Shown here piece after piece: positions 25,440 through 36,925 of a stretch of 64,000 bases of DNA. Every line of letters starts with the position of its first letter. The first letter of the stretch is position 1. The notes under the pieces were generated by a model. The model was not told where the DNA came from. It searched no databases and saw only the letters and a program-made list of their open reading frames with translations. The stretch is from NCBI GenBank assembly GCA_009746045.1, contig RPFO01000072.1, positions 3,721,086-3,785,085 of the forward strand, read 5' to 3'. The translations under genes and the position numbers were made by a program. This DNA comes from Mesostigma viride. Lineage: Eukaryota; Streptophyta; Mesostigmatophyceae; Mesostigmatales; Mesostigmataceae.

Positions 25440-27602
25440 TATCCAGGGTCAAATGGCTGACGGCGGAGTTCAGATCTTTTGCGTCTGAGCCCCAAATTCG
25501 GTCCTGAGACCACTTGCATTCGATGCGCTTTATTCAGACGCACACGCCAGTATAATCGGTTACGGCTGAAACGCAGTATTGCCAATTAAGTTATCACGTG
25601 ACAAGCAGCTATATGACGACCCCAAAAGCATAACGGGGTTTGGCCAAGAAGGAGCTTTCCGGCTCCCATGCAGCCCAACCCACTCGCCATCGTTCTTGCC
25701 CAGCAGCCTGGGCTCGCTAACCCATGCATCGCCATGCAGCAAACCCATCGCCAAGCGCCTCGCCTGAATCCAAGAAACCATGCCACGACCTGGAGCCCCA
25801 ATTAAATGGAGCCAATACTTGCCCGGCGACAGAAGGTTCTCCCTCTCCGAGTGGCAGGAGCTGTCGCCGCAGGAAGTCATCGAGGTCCTCCCGTTCGATC
25901 CTCACACAGGAACGGAATTAAGCTCTTCGTGCCCCCGCACGGGGGGGCGGAGCTATCGACTACCGCGACACGTCCTGGCTCTATGTACACTTATGTGCCG
26001 AACTTAACCAAGCCAACGCCTGTTTATCTTGACCAGCCACTACCAGCGCAGCCTCGGCGACCTCAACAGAGCGCTCAGCACTGACCCCCGCCCCCGCACA
26101 GCCGGCAGCCCCATCGGCTCCCTCCCTCTGCAATGATGACATCCGCGCAGCTAGTGCTGGAGGAGCACGTGATCCTGGCCGCTGGCCGAGAAGCTGACAT
26201 CGCTGAACACCACGCTCAACACGGTCGAGGCCCGGGTCTCCAATGTGGAAACCCGGGTCGTCCACAAGCTACAACCCTGCATGCAGTTCACGGCGCTACA
26301 CACTGTGGCGCAGGCTTCGGAAACGCATGAGCACTGCACTTGTCTCTCGCCAGGTGGAGGGCAAGTGCATGTGCATGGCGTGCCGGCTCATGAAGAAGCT
26401 TGAGGCCATCACCGCCCACACCGAGGCCCTGGCCACACAGGTCCCAAAGATAGCGGAGCAGACGGCCACCATTGCATCCCAGCCACCCCGGCAGGATGCT
26501 GGTGACCTCCCGCCGCTCTCCTACGCGGACCTGCATGCTGCAGTCAGCGACCGCCTCCACCACCGACGCCATCGCCACGAAGCTCCAGGAGCCGGCTGCA
26601 TCATTGGAGGACCACCGCCAGGCCCAGCAACGGGAGGTCACCGACCGCGCTCGCCGCGAGTGCCGAGTGGTGCTACGTCGCTTCCCCCAGAAGCCAGGTG
26701 AGAAGTTGAACCTCTCTTGCTGACGAGCTCAAGAACCAGCAGTAAGAAGCTGGTTCTCTGAGAACCCTCATGAGCCTGCGCCTAGGTACCATGGTACCAT
26801 CACCTATGGAGTCACCTAGGTACCATGGTACCTAGGTGAGGTAGAACTGCGTGGGTGCCACCGCCTTCCCCACTCACGGGACAAGGCGGCTCCCCCACCA
26901 GTCCTGCTCATGCACCTTCCCGGCCTCCCCTGAGGATAAGCAGCGGTTCCTCTCTCGTCGCAAGAGGTTGCACGACCTCACCTGGACGCTGGATGACGAC
27001 CTGACCCCTGCTCAGCAACAGCAGCGACGCGACCTGTGGCCGGAATACCTCCGCCATAAGCAGGACCCCCAGAAGCCCAAGGTGTACTGGAGGGGCGGCC
27101 GGGGACCTGATGATCAACCACAAGATGTGGACGCCCGCCATTCAGCGGGCTAGAACAGCAATAGCCCTAGCTTGTAACCATTGGAAGTCACTGCCGCTAA
27201 GGCAGCTATGCCTAGAATGTTTGCCTAGCTGTGCCAACATACCTAGTCACGTGCCGCCAATTAACGCACGGTTACTACACAACCAGCCATAGCCTTAGCC
27301 TAGTCCTAGTACAGCCACTGATGCTACGCCCTGGCTAGCTATGTTCAGTCAGATTACTTGCCCACACTATACTTGTTATGCCTCGCTTACATGGGTCTTA
27401 TTGCACCCACAGTTTGCCGGATCGTTATTAGCAGGCCTGTCCTTTTAGCTAGCGCGCCCGAATGCAGCTGTGGCATGCCTTTGGCATGAAGGAGACTGGG
27501 GGTCTCTGCCCTTTCTCCTGTAGTGCACACACAGGGTTTACAAGCACTTCGGTGCACGTACCGTGACTCCCCAACGGGAGCACGTGTTTAATTAATTAAT
27601 TA
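25440..27602 (+). mobile_element. Family B ORF1-only retroelement, nearly full length, inserted in family A
   Basis: The 5' UTR begins near AATGGCTGACGGCGG. A decayed ORF1 starts near MPRPGAPIKWSQYLPGDRRF (25780) and continues through the coiled-coil-like segment (26200-26640) to RARRECRVVLRRFPQKPG, LSRRKRLHDLTWTLDDDLT and QQQRRDLWPEYLRHKQDP (to about 27150). This order matches the RRM and C-terminal domains of L1 ORF1p. No reverse transcriptase is present. The 3' UTR ends in CTCCC-CAAC-GGGAG (27567-27580) and a TTAATTAATT tail. A 26-bp palindrome is inserted at 26813. Confidence 0.8.
26813..26838. repeat. 26-bp perfect palindrome inserted in family B ORF1
   Basis: CACCTAGGTACCA and its exact inverse, with a partial second palindrome (CCTAGGTACCATGGTACC) at 26783-26800. 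The sister family B copy (61040-61070, minus) lacks this segment, so it was added after the copies split. Confidence 0.9.
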
Positions 27603-29434
27603 AGCGGCTCGAGAAGACTCCCTTCACCCCGTGGACGACAACCTGACCCTGGCGCAGCTAGCAACAACGGCGACGGGAGCTATGGCCGACCTACCTCCAG
27701 CTCCGGCAGACCGCGGCGGGGAAGCCGGTGTACTCGAAGGGGCCGGCCATCTATGTCGGCCACAAGCCCTGGCACGCAACCCCCGCGGCCAGGGTGCCGG
27801 CCCCGGCCATGCAGCACCTCCAGACAACCCAGCTTATTATAGGGGAATACAGCAGTAGTAGTGTAGAATGAATAGTGAGGCCTAGCCGTGGCCTTGTACA
27901 TGTACGCCTATTGTGGGCCCCCTATACCAGCTGATGCCTTGGCATTATGTTATTTATTTAACCATATACATGTGTGCCTATGATATGTGCCACACACCCG
28001 ATGATGCCTAGCTTTATTTAGCTATGTTGTCTCCTTGATGTTGTGCCCACGCACTCCGCAGAGAGCTGCTCTCTGCCGAGATGCCGGCCACGCTCTAGCC
28101 ATTGTCGAGCCATGCATGATGATCTTCCCCCCTCTGTCGGCGCCCTATAAAGCTAGTAGGTGCCTGAATACAGTGGTCGGTGAGTGGGCAGGTGCACTTC
28201 GTGCACCCAGAGACCAGAGTAGGTGGCAGTTTACATTCCTCCACCTGCAGGAAGTAGCCCGGCCAGTTTGTATTAAATTAAAGCCATATACGCCCCGCTT
28301 CTCAGGGCTATGTGCTACATTGTTACGTCGCGTAACAATTCGTTGTAGTTACGGACGTAAATTAGGTCTTTTGCCTCGGTTGTCCCTAGGTTTACGTTTA
28401 GGCTCCTACCGGGACATTATTGTCCTCGTAACAGTACGGTGGTACATTGGGTGGGCACCGTTGGGCGCCGCGCCGCGTACTTTACTAGTGGTCCTGATCC
28501 TGTGGTAGAATGTAGTGGACCAGCGTGCATCAGTAGATGTAGTGGACCAGCGTGCATCTGTAGGCGAGGGCCATGTCGGCCCGAGCGTGTTGGACCGTTG
28601 GTGACCATTTATGCGCGTTCTACCCTTTGTGTGTGCACTCGGCGTGTGTTAAATGAATTAACACATATAGGCTTGGGTCACGGCAGTGTAGTTGTGTTTC
28701 CTCAGTCCTCTATTCCTGGAGTAAACGGGTTTTGATAAATGGTTGTATGGCGTATTATAGTAACACTTACGTTAATGCATTGAGATCAGCTCCGTCACGT
28801 TCGTCTTTCGCCAGAGGGTTAAGTAGAGGAGGCCTGACTAGTTTAGGTAGTATCAGGCCCATTAGAGGTAGAGGCGGAGGTAGATATCCGCGGCGTAACA
28901 ATGGTTCCGGAGGAACTTCAGTAGGTAGTGAACGAGACGACTATCCCTTGCCACATACACCTGTTCAAGACCCCTTCCGCGTCCAGGAACAAGAAGTCGA
29001 CACTTCCTTGATAGGTAATGGGCGGGTCGCCTTCAAGCTAGGAGAGTAGTGCTGCCCGTTTCGGGACACGCTCTACCTAGAAGCTAGACCTGCTCGCAGC
29101 GGATAAATCCTTTCGTAGTTAGCCTGTCCTTCGCCTTGTTTTCCTGCTTACGGTTGTTTCCTGTCTTATTAGATAGGGGAGTATTACTGTTCGGAGACGA
29201 TTAGCGTCGCAGTACCTACACCTTTTTCCTTGTGCTGTTGCTTTATTAGACGGCCGCACCCGCAGAGTTACGGGGCGCTGTGTTAGGACGAGCGCTGGAA
29301 TATCCGGCCGCTGACTTAGGACGAGAGCTGGAACTTCCGCCCTCCTTCTTCTTTCGGTGATCCAGATCGTCCAGCTAAGTCGCCTACCCCTACCCGTCTA
29401 GCTTGACATCACAAGACACGCCAGGTGAGTTATC

Positions 29435-29830
29435 ATGAGTCAACGTCGTGTTTTTACTGCGCCTTCCCATTCATCTAGTGATAATAGTTTAGCTAAGTAT
29501 TACGTAGTTATTACCCCTCAATGGTCAGCCATTTTCCTCTCTTGGTCAGATGCTAGGAAGATAGTGCAAAACCGTACATATAATGTAATTAGGTACAAGA
29601 AATTTATGTCCTTCGAGAAGCTCAGCAGTTCCTTATTGATCATAGCCAGACAGATTTAGGCCTTCATGTACGCCCTATTCCTCATGGTCGTCCTCCTGTA
29701 GAAGCTCTAGTCTTTGCTACCCCTCCTTCTTCTCCCCCTAAGAGGGCTGCATCCTCATCTAGCTTAGATACTCCTCTCACCTTAGAATTCGGTTCCCTAT
29801 CCATTACTGTTGTTAAAAAGGATTGATTTA
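29435..29830 (+). pseudogene. RNase H1 N-terminal (viroplasmin-like) domain ORF, frameshifted
   Basis: ATG at 29435 leads to LAKYYVVITPQWSAIFLSW, then a V-x-N-R-x-Y segment and YKKFMSF. This is the pattern of the RNase H1 hybrid-binding domain (YYVV...G-I-F-x-SW...Y-K-x-F). A one-base change near 29620 moves the frame; the other frame continues with FLIDHSQTDLGLH and PHGRPPVEALVF to about 29826. It would act as an RNA/DNA-hybrid-binding accessory protein of the element, by analogy with caulimovirus and some LTR-element proteins. Family assignment is by eye. Confidence 0.55.
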
Positions 29831-29950
29831 ACTTGTTTCCTTCTTTTCAGCCATTAAAATCTTTTTCCTTTCTTTCCTTGCCTTATATTAGGCCTTGTCC
29901 TTTATCCTTGTCGCTTTCAGTTAGAATTCTGATCATTTACTTAAATAAAA

Positions 29951-31650
29951 ATGGATCCAGTGGGTGGTAACATGTCGCCTATACCTACCAATACTCCTAC
30001 TATGAATAATAATAATAATAATAACAACCATAACAACAATCGTGGTAACCGACGGGACTCACTTGAAACAGTGCACCATCTCACTCCTCAAGGTAACCTT
30101 CGTGCCTCACCTCCTTCTCCTATTGCTGATGGTCGCCGTCGTCCCTCACTTACCCCTCCTACCTAGATGAACAACGTCAACGTATGCAAGTCAGATTTAG
30201 TGATGACCCTTCCCTTACCCTGAACCAGGCCCCTGCCCATCCTGCAACCTTGGCTCAACCCTCCAGCAGGTCCTCACTAACTAACAATGTCTTTAGGCCT
30301 CCTTCCCACCCTGTGCCTTCCATGCCTGTTCTTAACACGGGTCGTGCCTCTGCCCCTGTCGGTCCTTCTGGGCGCCCTAGTGCAGTTCCCTTTTACCCAC
30401 CTGCTTCCTGGTCCTACCCTGAAACGGCCTATGAGGCAGCCCAGGTCCCTACCCGTGTGGCTGATTTAGAAGTTAATAGTGATTTCAGCACCATGCCCTT
30501 AGATGACAGAAATTATGATCATTTTGCCTATTCCTCTCTTCGTGAGCAATATACTGTCCCCTTTTCTTATGGGCACCAGCCTGAAACGGTGGCCCCTTCT
30601 AGACCCCTACCCAAGACTTTTCCTCTTCCTTCGATCCTTCTATCCCGCTTATGTAGCAGTGGAAGATAGTGGCCCTATGGGAAAAACTGACTCTTCTAAT
30701 CCCCCTAAGCCCCCTGCTCTTCCCCTCTTTGCTAACCTTCCCAAGCTGGATGTCAAGTCTACCCCTCAACAGTTTTTCACCTTTATTATGTTGCTTACCC
30801 AGAACACGGAGTCGTGGCAGAATCATAATAGATGGCGTCTTTCTGATGCTGTATTAGTTCCTCACTATCTTACAACCTGTATTACTCCTGAGCTTGCTAA
30901 CCTCATTCAGTGTGAGTCTTTGGCCTCTCATGCCTACCCTAACTCTGTAGCAGAATTGTTTAAGCGTTTAGAGAACCATTTAGTCCCTCCTGATTCAGAT
31001 TGGCAGGATAGATTAGCCTTTGGTACCTTGCAGCAGGGTACTAAATCATACAAAGAGTATATGAAAGAGTATATGAAAGAATTTGATGCTCAGATGGTAC
31101 GAATTAGGGATTTGTCGGGTGCAGAAGTACGTGCTCGCTTCCTCCAAGGCCTCAGTAGACCCTTATTACGTGAAGTCAAGCGCCAGTTCTCTGCCTACCG
31201 TTTTACTGATCTGCCCCTCAAGCATGTGCGCCAACATCTCTTGCGTGTAGCAGATTTCTTCACCAACCCTTCTCTTCCTACCCGTTCCCGTATTAATAAT
31301 ATTATCCTTACCCCTGAGGAGGAGAACTCCTATGTAGAAGAATTAGATATCTGTGTTACTGACCTTTCAGCCCTTGATGTCTCTCATATCACATGCTATC
31401 ATTGTAAGGAAGTAGGTCATCTTAAACGTGAGTGCCCCAAGTTCCTTTCGGGTGCTCCCCCTCATCCCGACGCTCGCCCTCCTCGTACCCCTCAGCGTGC
31501 TCCTATTCGTCCTACTTCAGGACGCATTCCTTCAGCTACCCCTAGTAGGCTGAATGCTGTGCAGACAGGATCCCCAGGGTTCCCCTATGATAATCAGGCT
31601 CCCGCACCCTCTTCGCTCCCTCGTGACCCTCCAGCAGTGGCTTTTTCGCC
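29951..31650 (+). pseudogene. Retrotransposon gag with CCHC zinc knuckle, two frame changes
   Basis: The frame starts at ATG 29951 (MDPVGGNMSPIP, with an Asn run from AAT/AAC repeats), shifts near 30160 and again near 30650. The main part, from about 30670, has the helical gag core (LTQNTESWQNHNRWRLSDAV, then a WQDRLAF segment and RARFLQGLSRPLLREVKRQF) and a nucleocapsid zinc knuckle CYHCKEVGHLKREC at about 31399-31440. A Pro-rich tail follows and is cut by LINE F sequence near 31650. Non-functional copy. Confidence 0.8.
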
Positions 31651-32830
31651 AGGGTGGACGTCCACCATCAAGTGCGAGGACGCGGATGGGGCCGCCCTCT
31701 ACTCACCCAACCACCGCCCCGACATTACCGTGCTTGTCTACGACGGGCAGGGTTGCCACCTGCTCATCGATGTCTCCAGCTCGGCCGCTCTCCGGTCGCC
31801 ACATCCTCCGGGCGGCTGTACAGATGCCGGCGCTGCTGCTGCTGTGGCTGAGCGCGACAAGGTACGTTGCCTCCTACGGCAATGTGGGGCCCCGGCCACC
31901 GGGTCATTCCCTTTGTCCTTGAGGAGTTCGGGGCCACGGGCCCCAAGACAGCGGAGTTTTTCCACGAGTGCTGCCAGCGCCGTGAAGACCGCCTCGACCT
32001 CGAGGGTCAGACCGCCCCGTGGTCTGCCCGCACGTGGTACGTCCTCGTATTGGCGGCAGCGCCTGTCACTCGCCCTCACTCGCACCGTGGCTGATGCATT
32101 ATTCCGCGCCGCACCCGGGCCGACTTTGTAGTGACCCATGCGGTCTATCTAGATCCCTCCCAGGCCTGCATGGTGGGCCGGCAGCGATGATGCCATGCGT
32201 GTCGTAGTTTTGTGATGTAGTTAGTTGTACCTTGTGCAGTTGGCGTGATCCTTGGATGTCCGGGCGGGGACCTGATGATCAACCACAACATGTGGACGCC
32301 CCCAGCGGGCTAGACTAGCTAATAGCCCTAGCTTGTATCCCTTGGTAGTCACTGCCGCTATTATGGCAGCCATGCTTAGAATGTTTGCCTAGCTGCGCCA
32401 GCATACCTACTAGTCACGTGCATCGCTAACGCACGGTATACAACCAGCCATAGCCTTAGCTTAGTCCTTGTACAGCCATGCTACGTCCTGGCTATGACAG
32501 ATTAATTCCTTGCGGCCCACGCTCCTTGTTATGCCACGCTCACATGGGTCTTATTGCACCCACAGATTGCCGGATCGTTAGCGTGTCCGTTTAGCTAGCG
32601 CGCCCGAGTGCAGCTGTGGAATGCCTTAGGCATGAAGGAGACTGGGGGTCTCTGCCCTTTCTCCTGTTGTGCACACACAGGGATTAAAAGCACTTAGGTG
32701 CTCCGTGACTCCCCAACAGGAGCACGAGTTTAATTAATCAATTAATTAATTCATTGGATGTCCGTGTCAGATTCCTATTAATTTTTTCAGGGGCCTTCTC
32801 CTTTTCGGGTTTTTCCTTATGTTGCATGCC
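31650..32830 (+). mobile_element. LINE F fragment, itself interrupted by family B
   Basis: The stretch KCEDADGAALYSPNHRPDI to about 32131 matches the LINE F ORF2 C-terminus at 24450-24917, with frameshifts after HLLIDVSS; PFVLEEFGATGP and YWRQRLSLALTRTVAD are in different frames. The 3' UTR resumes after the family B insertion at 32263-32753. It is fused in frame to the gag above, by chance of insertion, giving one 542-codon open frame that is not a real fusion protein. Confidence 0.75.
32263..32753 (+). mobile_element. 5'-truncated family B tail with 11-bp target duplication
   Basis: Starts inside the end of ORF1 (GGGGACCTGATGATCAACCA) and contains the whole family B 3' UTR (AGACTGGGGGTCTCTGCCC, hairpin CTCCC-CAAC-AGGAG at 32709-32722, TTAATTAATT tail). 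TTGGATGTCCG flanks it at 32252-32262 and 32754-32764. The hairpin has one stem substitution (G to A). Confidence 0.9.
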
Positions 32831-33980
32831 CATCTCACCTCCGTAATCTATCATTCTCAATGAATATATATGCCGTGCAGGTGCATGGCTGGGGCTGCGC
32901 TATAGCGCTTTGTGTGTGCTGTTTATAATACGTAACTTTATCAAGGAGACAACCATGTACAGAGTGACATTTGCAATATTGCCACATGTGTCGATCTAGC
33001 TTCCTATTGACAACGTAATAATTAATAATTTTACGAGAGCTCAGAAACGAGGCTTGCATGCAGACACCTCAGATAAGACATAAGCAGTTATCAACCAACT
33101 TCTTAGTCTCAAACCCTGTACCCCTTCTGCACATCATTTCATGCCCTGTGTCACTGTTTGTCTACATGACCTCCAGCTCAGCATATTGGTATGAATCTGA
33201 CACAGACGATCTTTGTGTTGTTATAATGACAGATGTCAGCAAAGTAGCCTGCGACGTGCCTCTGCGCATGGAACGCAAGGTATGAATCTAGTTCTGATGA
33301 TGATCTAATAATAACTTTTTTAGAGAAGTTTTTTAATAACTGCTCAGGTTCGTTAACAGATCCCTGAAACATCGCCGTCCGTTCCTACCAGAACAAACCT
33401 TCTGGAGGCTCAGCACACTGGGGAGTGCCAACTCATGGGTGGGCTTAGCCCAACTGAAGAGACCGTCTCGCAAATGCCCTCCAGGCAAACTGCAGTGTCA
33501 TGATCTTATCTCCGAATCCATGGGTGCACCGTTGGCATGCGGCATGGACACGGCAGCCTGGGTTGTTGTTTGTCATGGGTTTGGGGGGGAAGGGGTGTAT
33601 GGTTTCGGGGAGGATACAGAGCAAGACATGCGGCAGAATGGCAAATCAGGCAAGTCGGAGACTTCAAGAAGACTGATATAATGGAAGGACATTCACTCAA
33701 ATAATATTAGGAAGAAATCTGCTTGTCCGTTGTGCAGTAAAATGGAAAAAAACATTTGCACATGCATGCAATTTACACGTGCTTGCTGTCTCTGTTCAAA
33801 CCCTTTCCTTTACAGCCGCAAACCCCATGTTGTCCGTCACCATCCTCGCCGTGGTAGCGGGGATGGTGGCAAGGGCTCGCTGTACCCAAGGATGCTTTCG
33901 TGTCTTGCTGCTAACAAAAAAAGTTGGTGTTGAAGCTCACAACAACAGTGACCTTGCTGCTAACAAAAAAAGGTCACCCT
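32830..33980. other. No gene recognised (3' flank of MED10)
   Basis: Unique-looking sequence with short frames only. TGCTGCTAACAAAAAAAG occurs twice at about 33905 and 33955. It should include the MED10 3' UTR and polyadenylation site on the minus strand. Confidence 0.4.
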
Positions 33981-36925
33981 TCAGCACGCAGAGTGGCTTA
34001 CCTGCTGGCCCTGTGCTGCCTGCTGCTGCTGCAGTTGTTGCTGTTGCTGCAGCTGATGCTGTTGCTCCGCGAGCAGGGCTTCATACACGCCCGCCTCGGC
34101 TGGGAATGCGACACGCATCTCTTCCATCATCGTCGAAAACAAGTTCTGGAACAAGTGGCAGCCATGAGAAGGATATACGTACAAAAGACAACGATTTGGG
34201 AAGGATAAGGGCAGGTTGCAGTCAAGGTAGAACCTTCCAATACCGTAAAGGGAAGATGGTACTGGAGTGGGACGAGAAGGGGAATACCAGGGAGAGGGAC
34301 TGCCTGACTGCTCAGCAAGGCTAGCCTGACGCGAGCATATTAATGACAGCCATTATCCAAGTTGGCACGCCCAGCGGCAGTGCACACATGCACTGACCCA
34401 AGTATGCAGCCTACCACATCGCACATCGCCACCTCTCCCACAAATAAACCTAGGCAGTGTGGGCAAGGAGGTGGCAGCAAGACAACCATGGTCAGAACAT
34501 CAAGAGGTTAGAAGACACTAAACGCCGCCAGCAAAGATGAGACAAGTGCAATAGTGTGCTTGCGTTGACATAACCCGGCAAGTGTACATTGTCTGTTCCG
34601 TGCACGATGATGCCCCACACTCTTTCGCGCCCTCACGCTTAATCATGCACATGCTTCATTAGCTTGCCGATCAAAGCGCGAAGCTACCTCAACTGCTCAT
34701 TTACTCCACTGGTGTGACCATGCACCACCCACACTCCACCACATGGAAGCAAGGCAGTGGAGCCATCCACCTGTAACCCACCTGGAACGCGTCCACGCGG
34801 CCCTTGGTCTCCTGCACGCGACGATGGGAACGAGACATGGTTTTTACGTTGTTAGAATAGCCCCATCATGGATCCCACACCTGCATCACGACACCTTCCC
34901 GACAGAGTACATCGCCAAAGGTATGCACATGGGTGTGCACCCGCGCACTTGTAATGCAGAAGAATCAAGCTCCTAAAATCCTTTAGGGATGATGTTCTAC
35001 CTCGGGCTTTAACAATTAACATGGTCTCGGGTCTCCCCAAACCACGACCGGTAAAAAAGGAATCGAACATGCATATGAGAGAGAGGCCACAGTACCAAAC
35101 GCAGGTGATAATAACCCATGCCAATGTCCGCAGCCGGATGCAAGGATACCAAGATGCTAGCAGCACACTGTATCAGCCAGGCACTTGTGAAAACGCAGTG
35201 CAAGCCCATGCAGCACATGCAAGAGCTGCATGCCATGGGCACCCACCAATCCCATGGTCAAATGCAACACCAAAGACAAGGAGGCAAAGAAGGGCAGCAC
35301 CGTCATGCTATGACATGACATGACATTCTTATACTACATCTGTCCCGCCAGACACCGCCTGACTACAGGCACGGGCTGATGAGCCTCACCGCATCGGCAT
35401 GCAAAACCTGAGCCAGACCATCACCCCATGATGGGGGGGGGGGGGCTTGTTGACGCAAAGGTGGGGCTACCTCAAACAGGCACACCACACCATGCCTAGA
35501 CACAACATCTTGCCTAGACAGACCGTGCCGAAGCACAACAACTTACCCTAGAACGCCTTGCACTAACATGGAATTTCGCCTAAATGCAACAGCTTGGCTC
35601 AGGCATGACTTTCCTCGGCAATCCAACATGCGCGCTGCCGCCACCCGAGCAAGGGTGGCAGGCAATAGCTGAAGGAGACAGCCCAAGGATGACACGAAAT
35701 AGCTGACGTGCCAGAGATCAAAATAAGGCCCCCCCCCCCCCCCCCCCCCCCCCCTCTCCGCCCACCCACTCCCATATCACCCTGTCTGCCACACAATCCT
35801 TTCCCGACATGGAATGAATGGCTGCATTTTGCACTTTAGTGCAGTGCCATACGACAACATAAACGGCAGCACACCTGGTTCTTTGGGATGCAGCTGTTGA
35901 GCAGCTCCTGGGTGTACAGCTGGGGGTTGCGACCCTCGTCCACGTACCTGGCAGATGGCGCCACGTGCCACGCATCCCACAAAACAGGCACTAGTCAGGT
36001 GTGGGCGGCCGTTGGAAAAAAACAATCATGACTAACCGGCTGGACATTTCAAAAAGGACTTCATGTGTCTGCTTGAGGTTAGGGATGACTCCATGGCAGG
36101 GTCATAACCGACAACCCCAAATCTAGGAGATTCTTGAAACCCACAAGCATCCCGACTTGAAGAGTAAGAAGCATGGTGGGACCGCGATGGGCCCAAGTCA
36201 CATGGCAACTTTCAAGGGATGTCAACTTGCTACATAAAGCTAGGAAAGGCTTCCTTAAGCTAGCTACGTTAGGGTTTACCTGATAAATGACCACCATGGT
36301 AATGTGAAGGACCTGCCGCCATGGTGATATGAAGGAGCTGCTCTGACACACCAGGCGAGAGTCAGGCGGTCGGGCCGAGATGTACTATTCCCAGTAAGGC
36401 AGGAATGACTCTAATACACGATTATAAGTGTCTGCCACAATATGCCAAACACAAAAAAGGGTGCCGGCGATTGCCACAGTTCCAGTATTCGCTTACCTCA
36501 ACACCTCCGCCGGGATAGGAATGTTGCAACTGTCCTTAATCTCGTTTACAGACATCAATTCCCTCACGACCCCATTTCTGTGCGGGAAATAAATTGAAAC
36601 GGCCGACAACAAAAAAAAATGAGATAAGGAGTGCGCCATGCAGTAAGAGCGTCATCAGCACCCTAGGGTTGTCGTGGTTACCTGATAAGCAAATGCATGC
36701 ACTCTGCACGGGTCGTCAATTGAAAGGCTTGGCATGGTAGGAGAGGTTACTGTAACACCACGTCTTAGACGTCACCAAAGACAAGAAAACGAACGAAAAT
36801 TCGTACATGCGATCAAACAGCAGGGTTTGACTGCTTTCTTTAAAATCTGATACAGTAAGCTCCAAATCCCGCAACTGGTGAAGGGTGCTTTCCAGGCGAG
36901 CGGTCAGCTCGCCGATGCCGGCCAT
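33981..36925 (-). CDS. MED10: Mediator complex subunit 10 (MED10/Nut2 family)
   Basis: Five exons on the minus strand: 36925-36807, 36577-36497, 35947-35875, 34811-34782, 34145-33981. Junctions are GT-AG and the phases agree, giving 155 aa. Exon 1 (MAGIGELTARLESTLHQLRD...SDFKESSQTLLFDR) and exon 2 (INGVVRELMSV, then CNIPIPAEVL) align with MED10 without gaps. Exon 3 is YVDEGRNPQLYTQELLNSC, exon 4 TKGRVDAF, exon 5 MMEEMRVAFPAEAGVYEALL followed by a glutamine-rich tail. MED10 is a middle-module subunit linking activators to RNA polymerase II. The last exon can read through to a stop at 33981, or could be spliced at a GTAAGC after 34002; the readthrough form is complete and simpler. The gene is divergent from the one starting at 37997. 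Confidence 0.9.
35729..35754. repeat. Poly-C run of about 26 bases in MED10 intron 3
   Basis: Uninterrupted C's (G's on the MED10 sense strand). Length may be affected by sequencing. A 10-base G run lies at about 35433-35444 in the same intron. Confidence 0.85.

Larger units (their letters stand above)
22735..28317 (+). mobile_element. Family A ORF1-only retroelement, copy I, carrying three nested insertions
   Basis: The 5' region (22735-23000) matches 56715-56880 of copy II. ORF1 pieces lie at 23026-23842, 24327-24396, 25072-25440 and 27603-27850; the 3' UTR runs from about 27850 to 28317, where an LTR-like element interrupts it before the terminal hairpin. Insertions in order: MITE 23843-24326, LINE F fragment 24397-25057, family B 25440-27602. 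The ORF1 has frameshifts and is not functional. Residues such as GFFDKLTHDRIL and the LDD/QQQ/RRREL motif align with copy II. Confidence 0.8.
28318..31650 (+). mobile_element. LTR-type retroelement fragment: putative LTR/leader, RNase H1-like N-domain ORF, gag
   Basis: Inserted in the family A 3' UTR at 28317/28318; its sequence starts TGTTACGTCGCG. About 1.1 kb of leader or LTR contains a duplicated GTAGTGGACCAGCGTGCATC (28513-28557). Next come a small ORF with an RNase H1 hybrid-binding-like domain (29435), then gag pieces with a zinc knuckle (29951-31640). No protease, reverse transcriptase, integrase or second LTR is visible, because a LINE F copy replaces the sequence from about 31650. 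Confidence 0.7.

Noticed and set aside
30503-32131. 542-codon frame as a genuine gag fusion protein
   Set aside because: The 3' part is a LINE F fragment inserted into gag; the in-frame junction is accidental.
36660-36720. Extra MED10 exon (CMHLLI) between exons 1 and 2
   Set aside because: It does not fit the phases with a GT donor, and direct joining of exons 1 and 2 aligns with MED10 without a gap.
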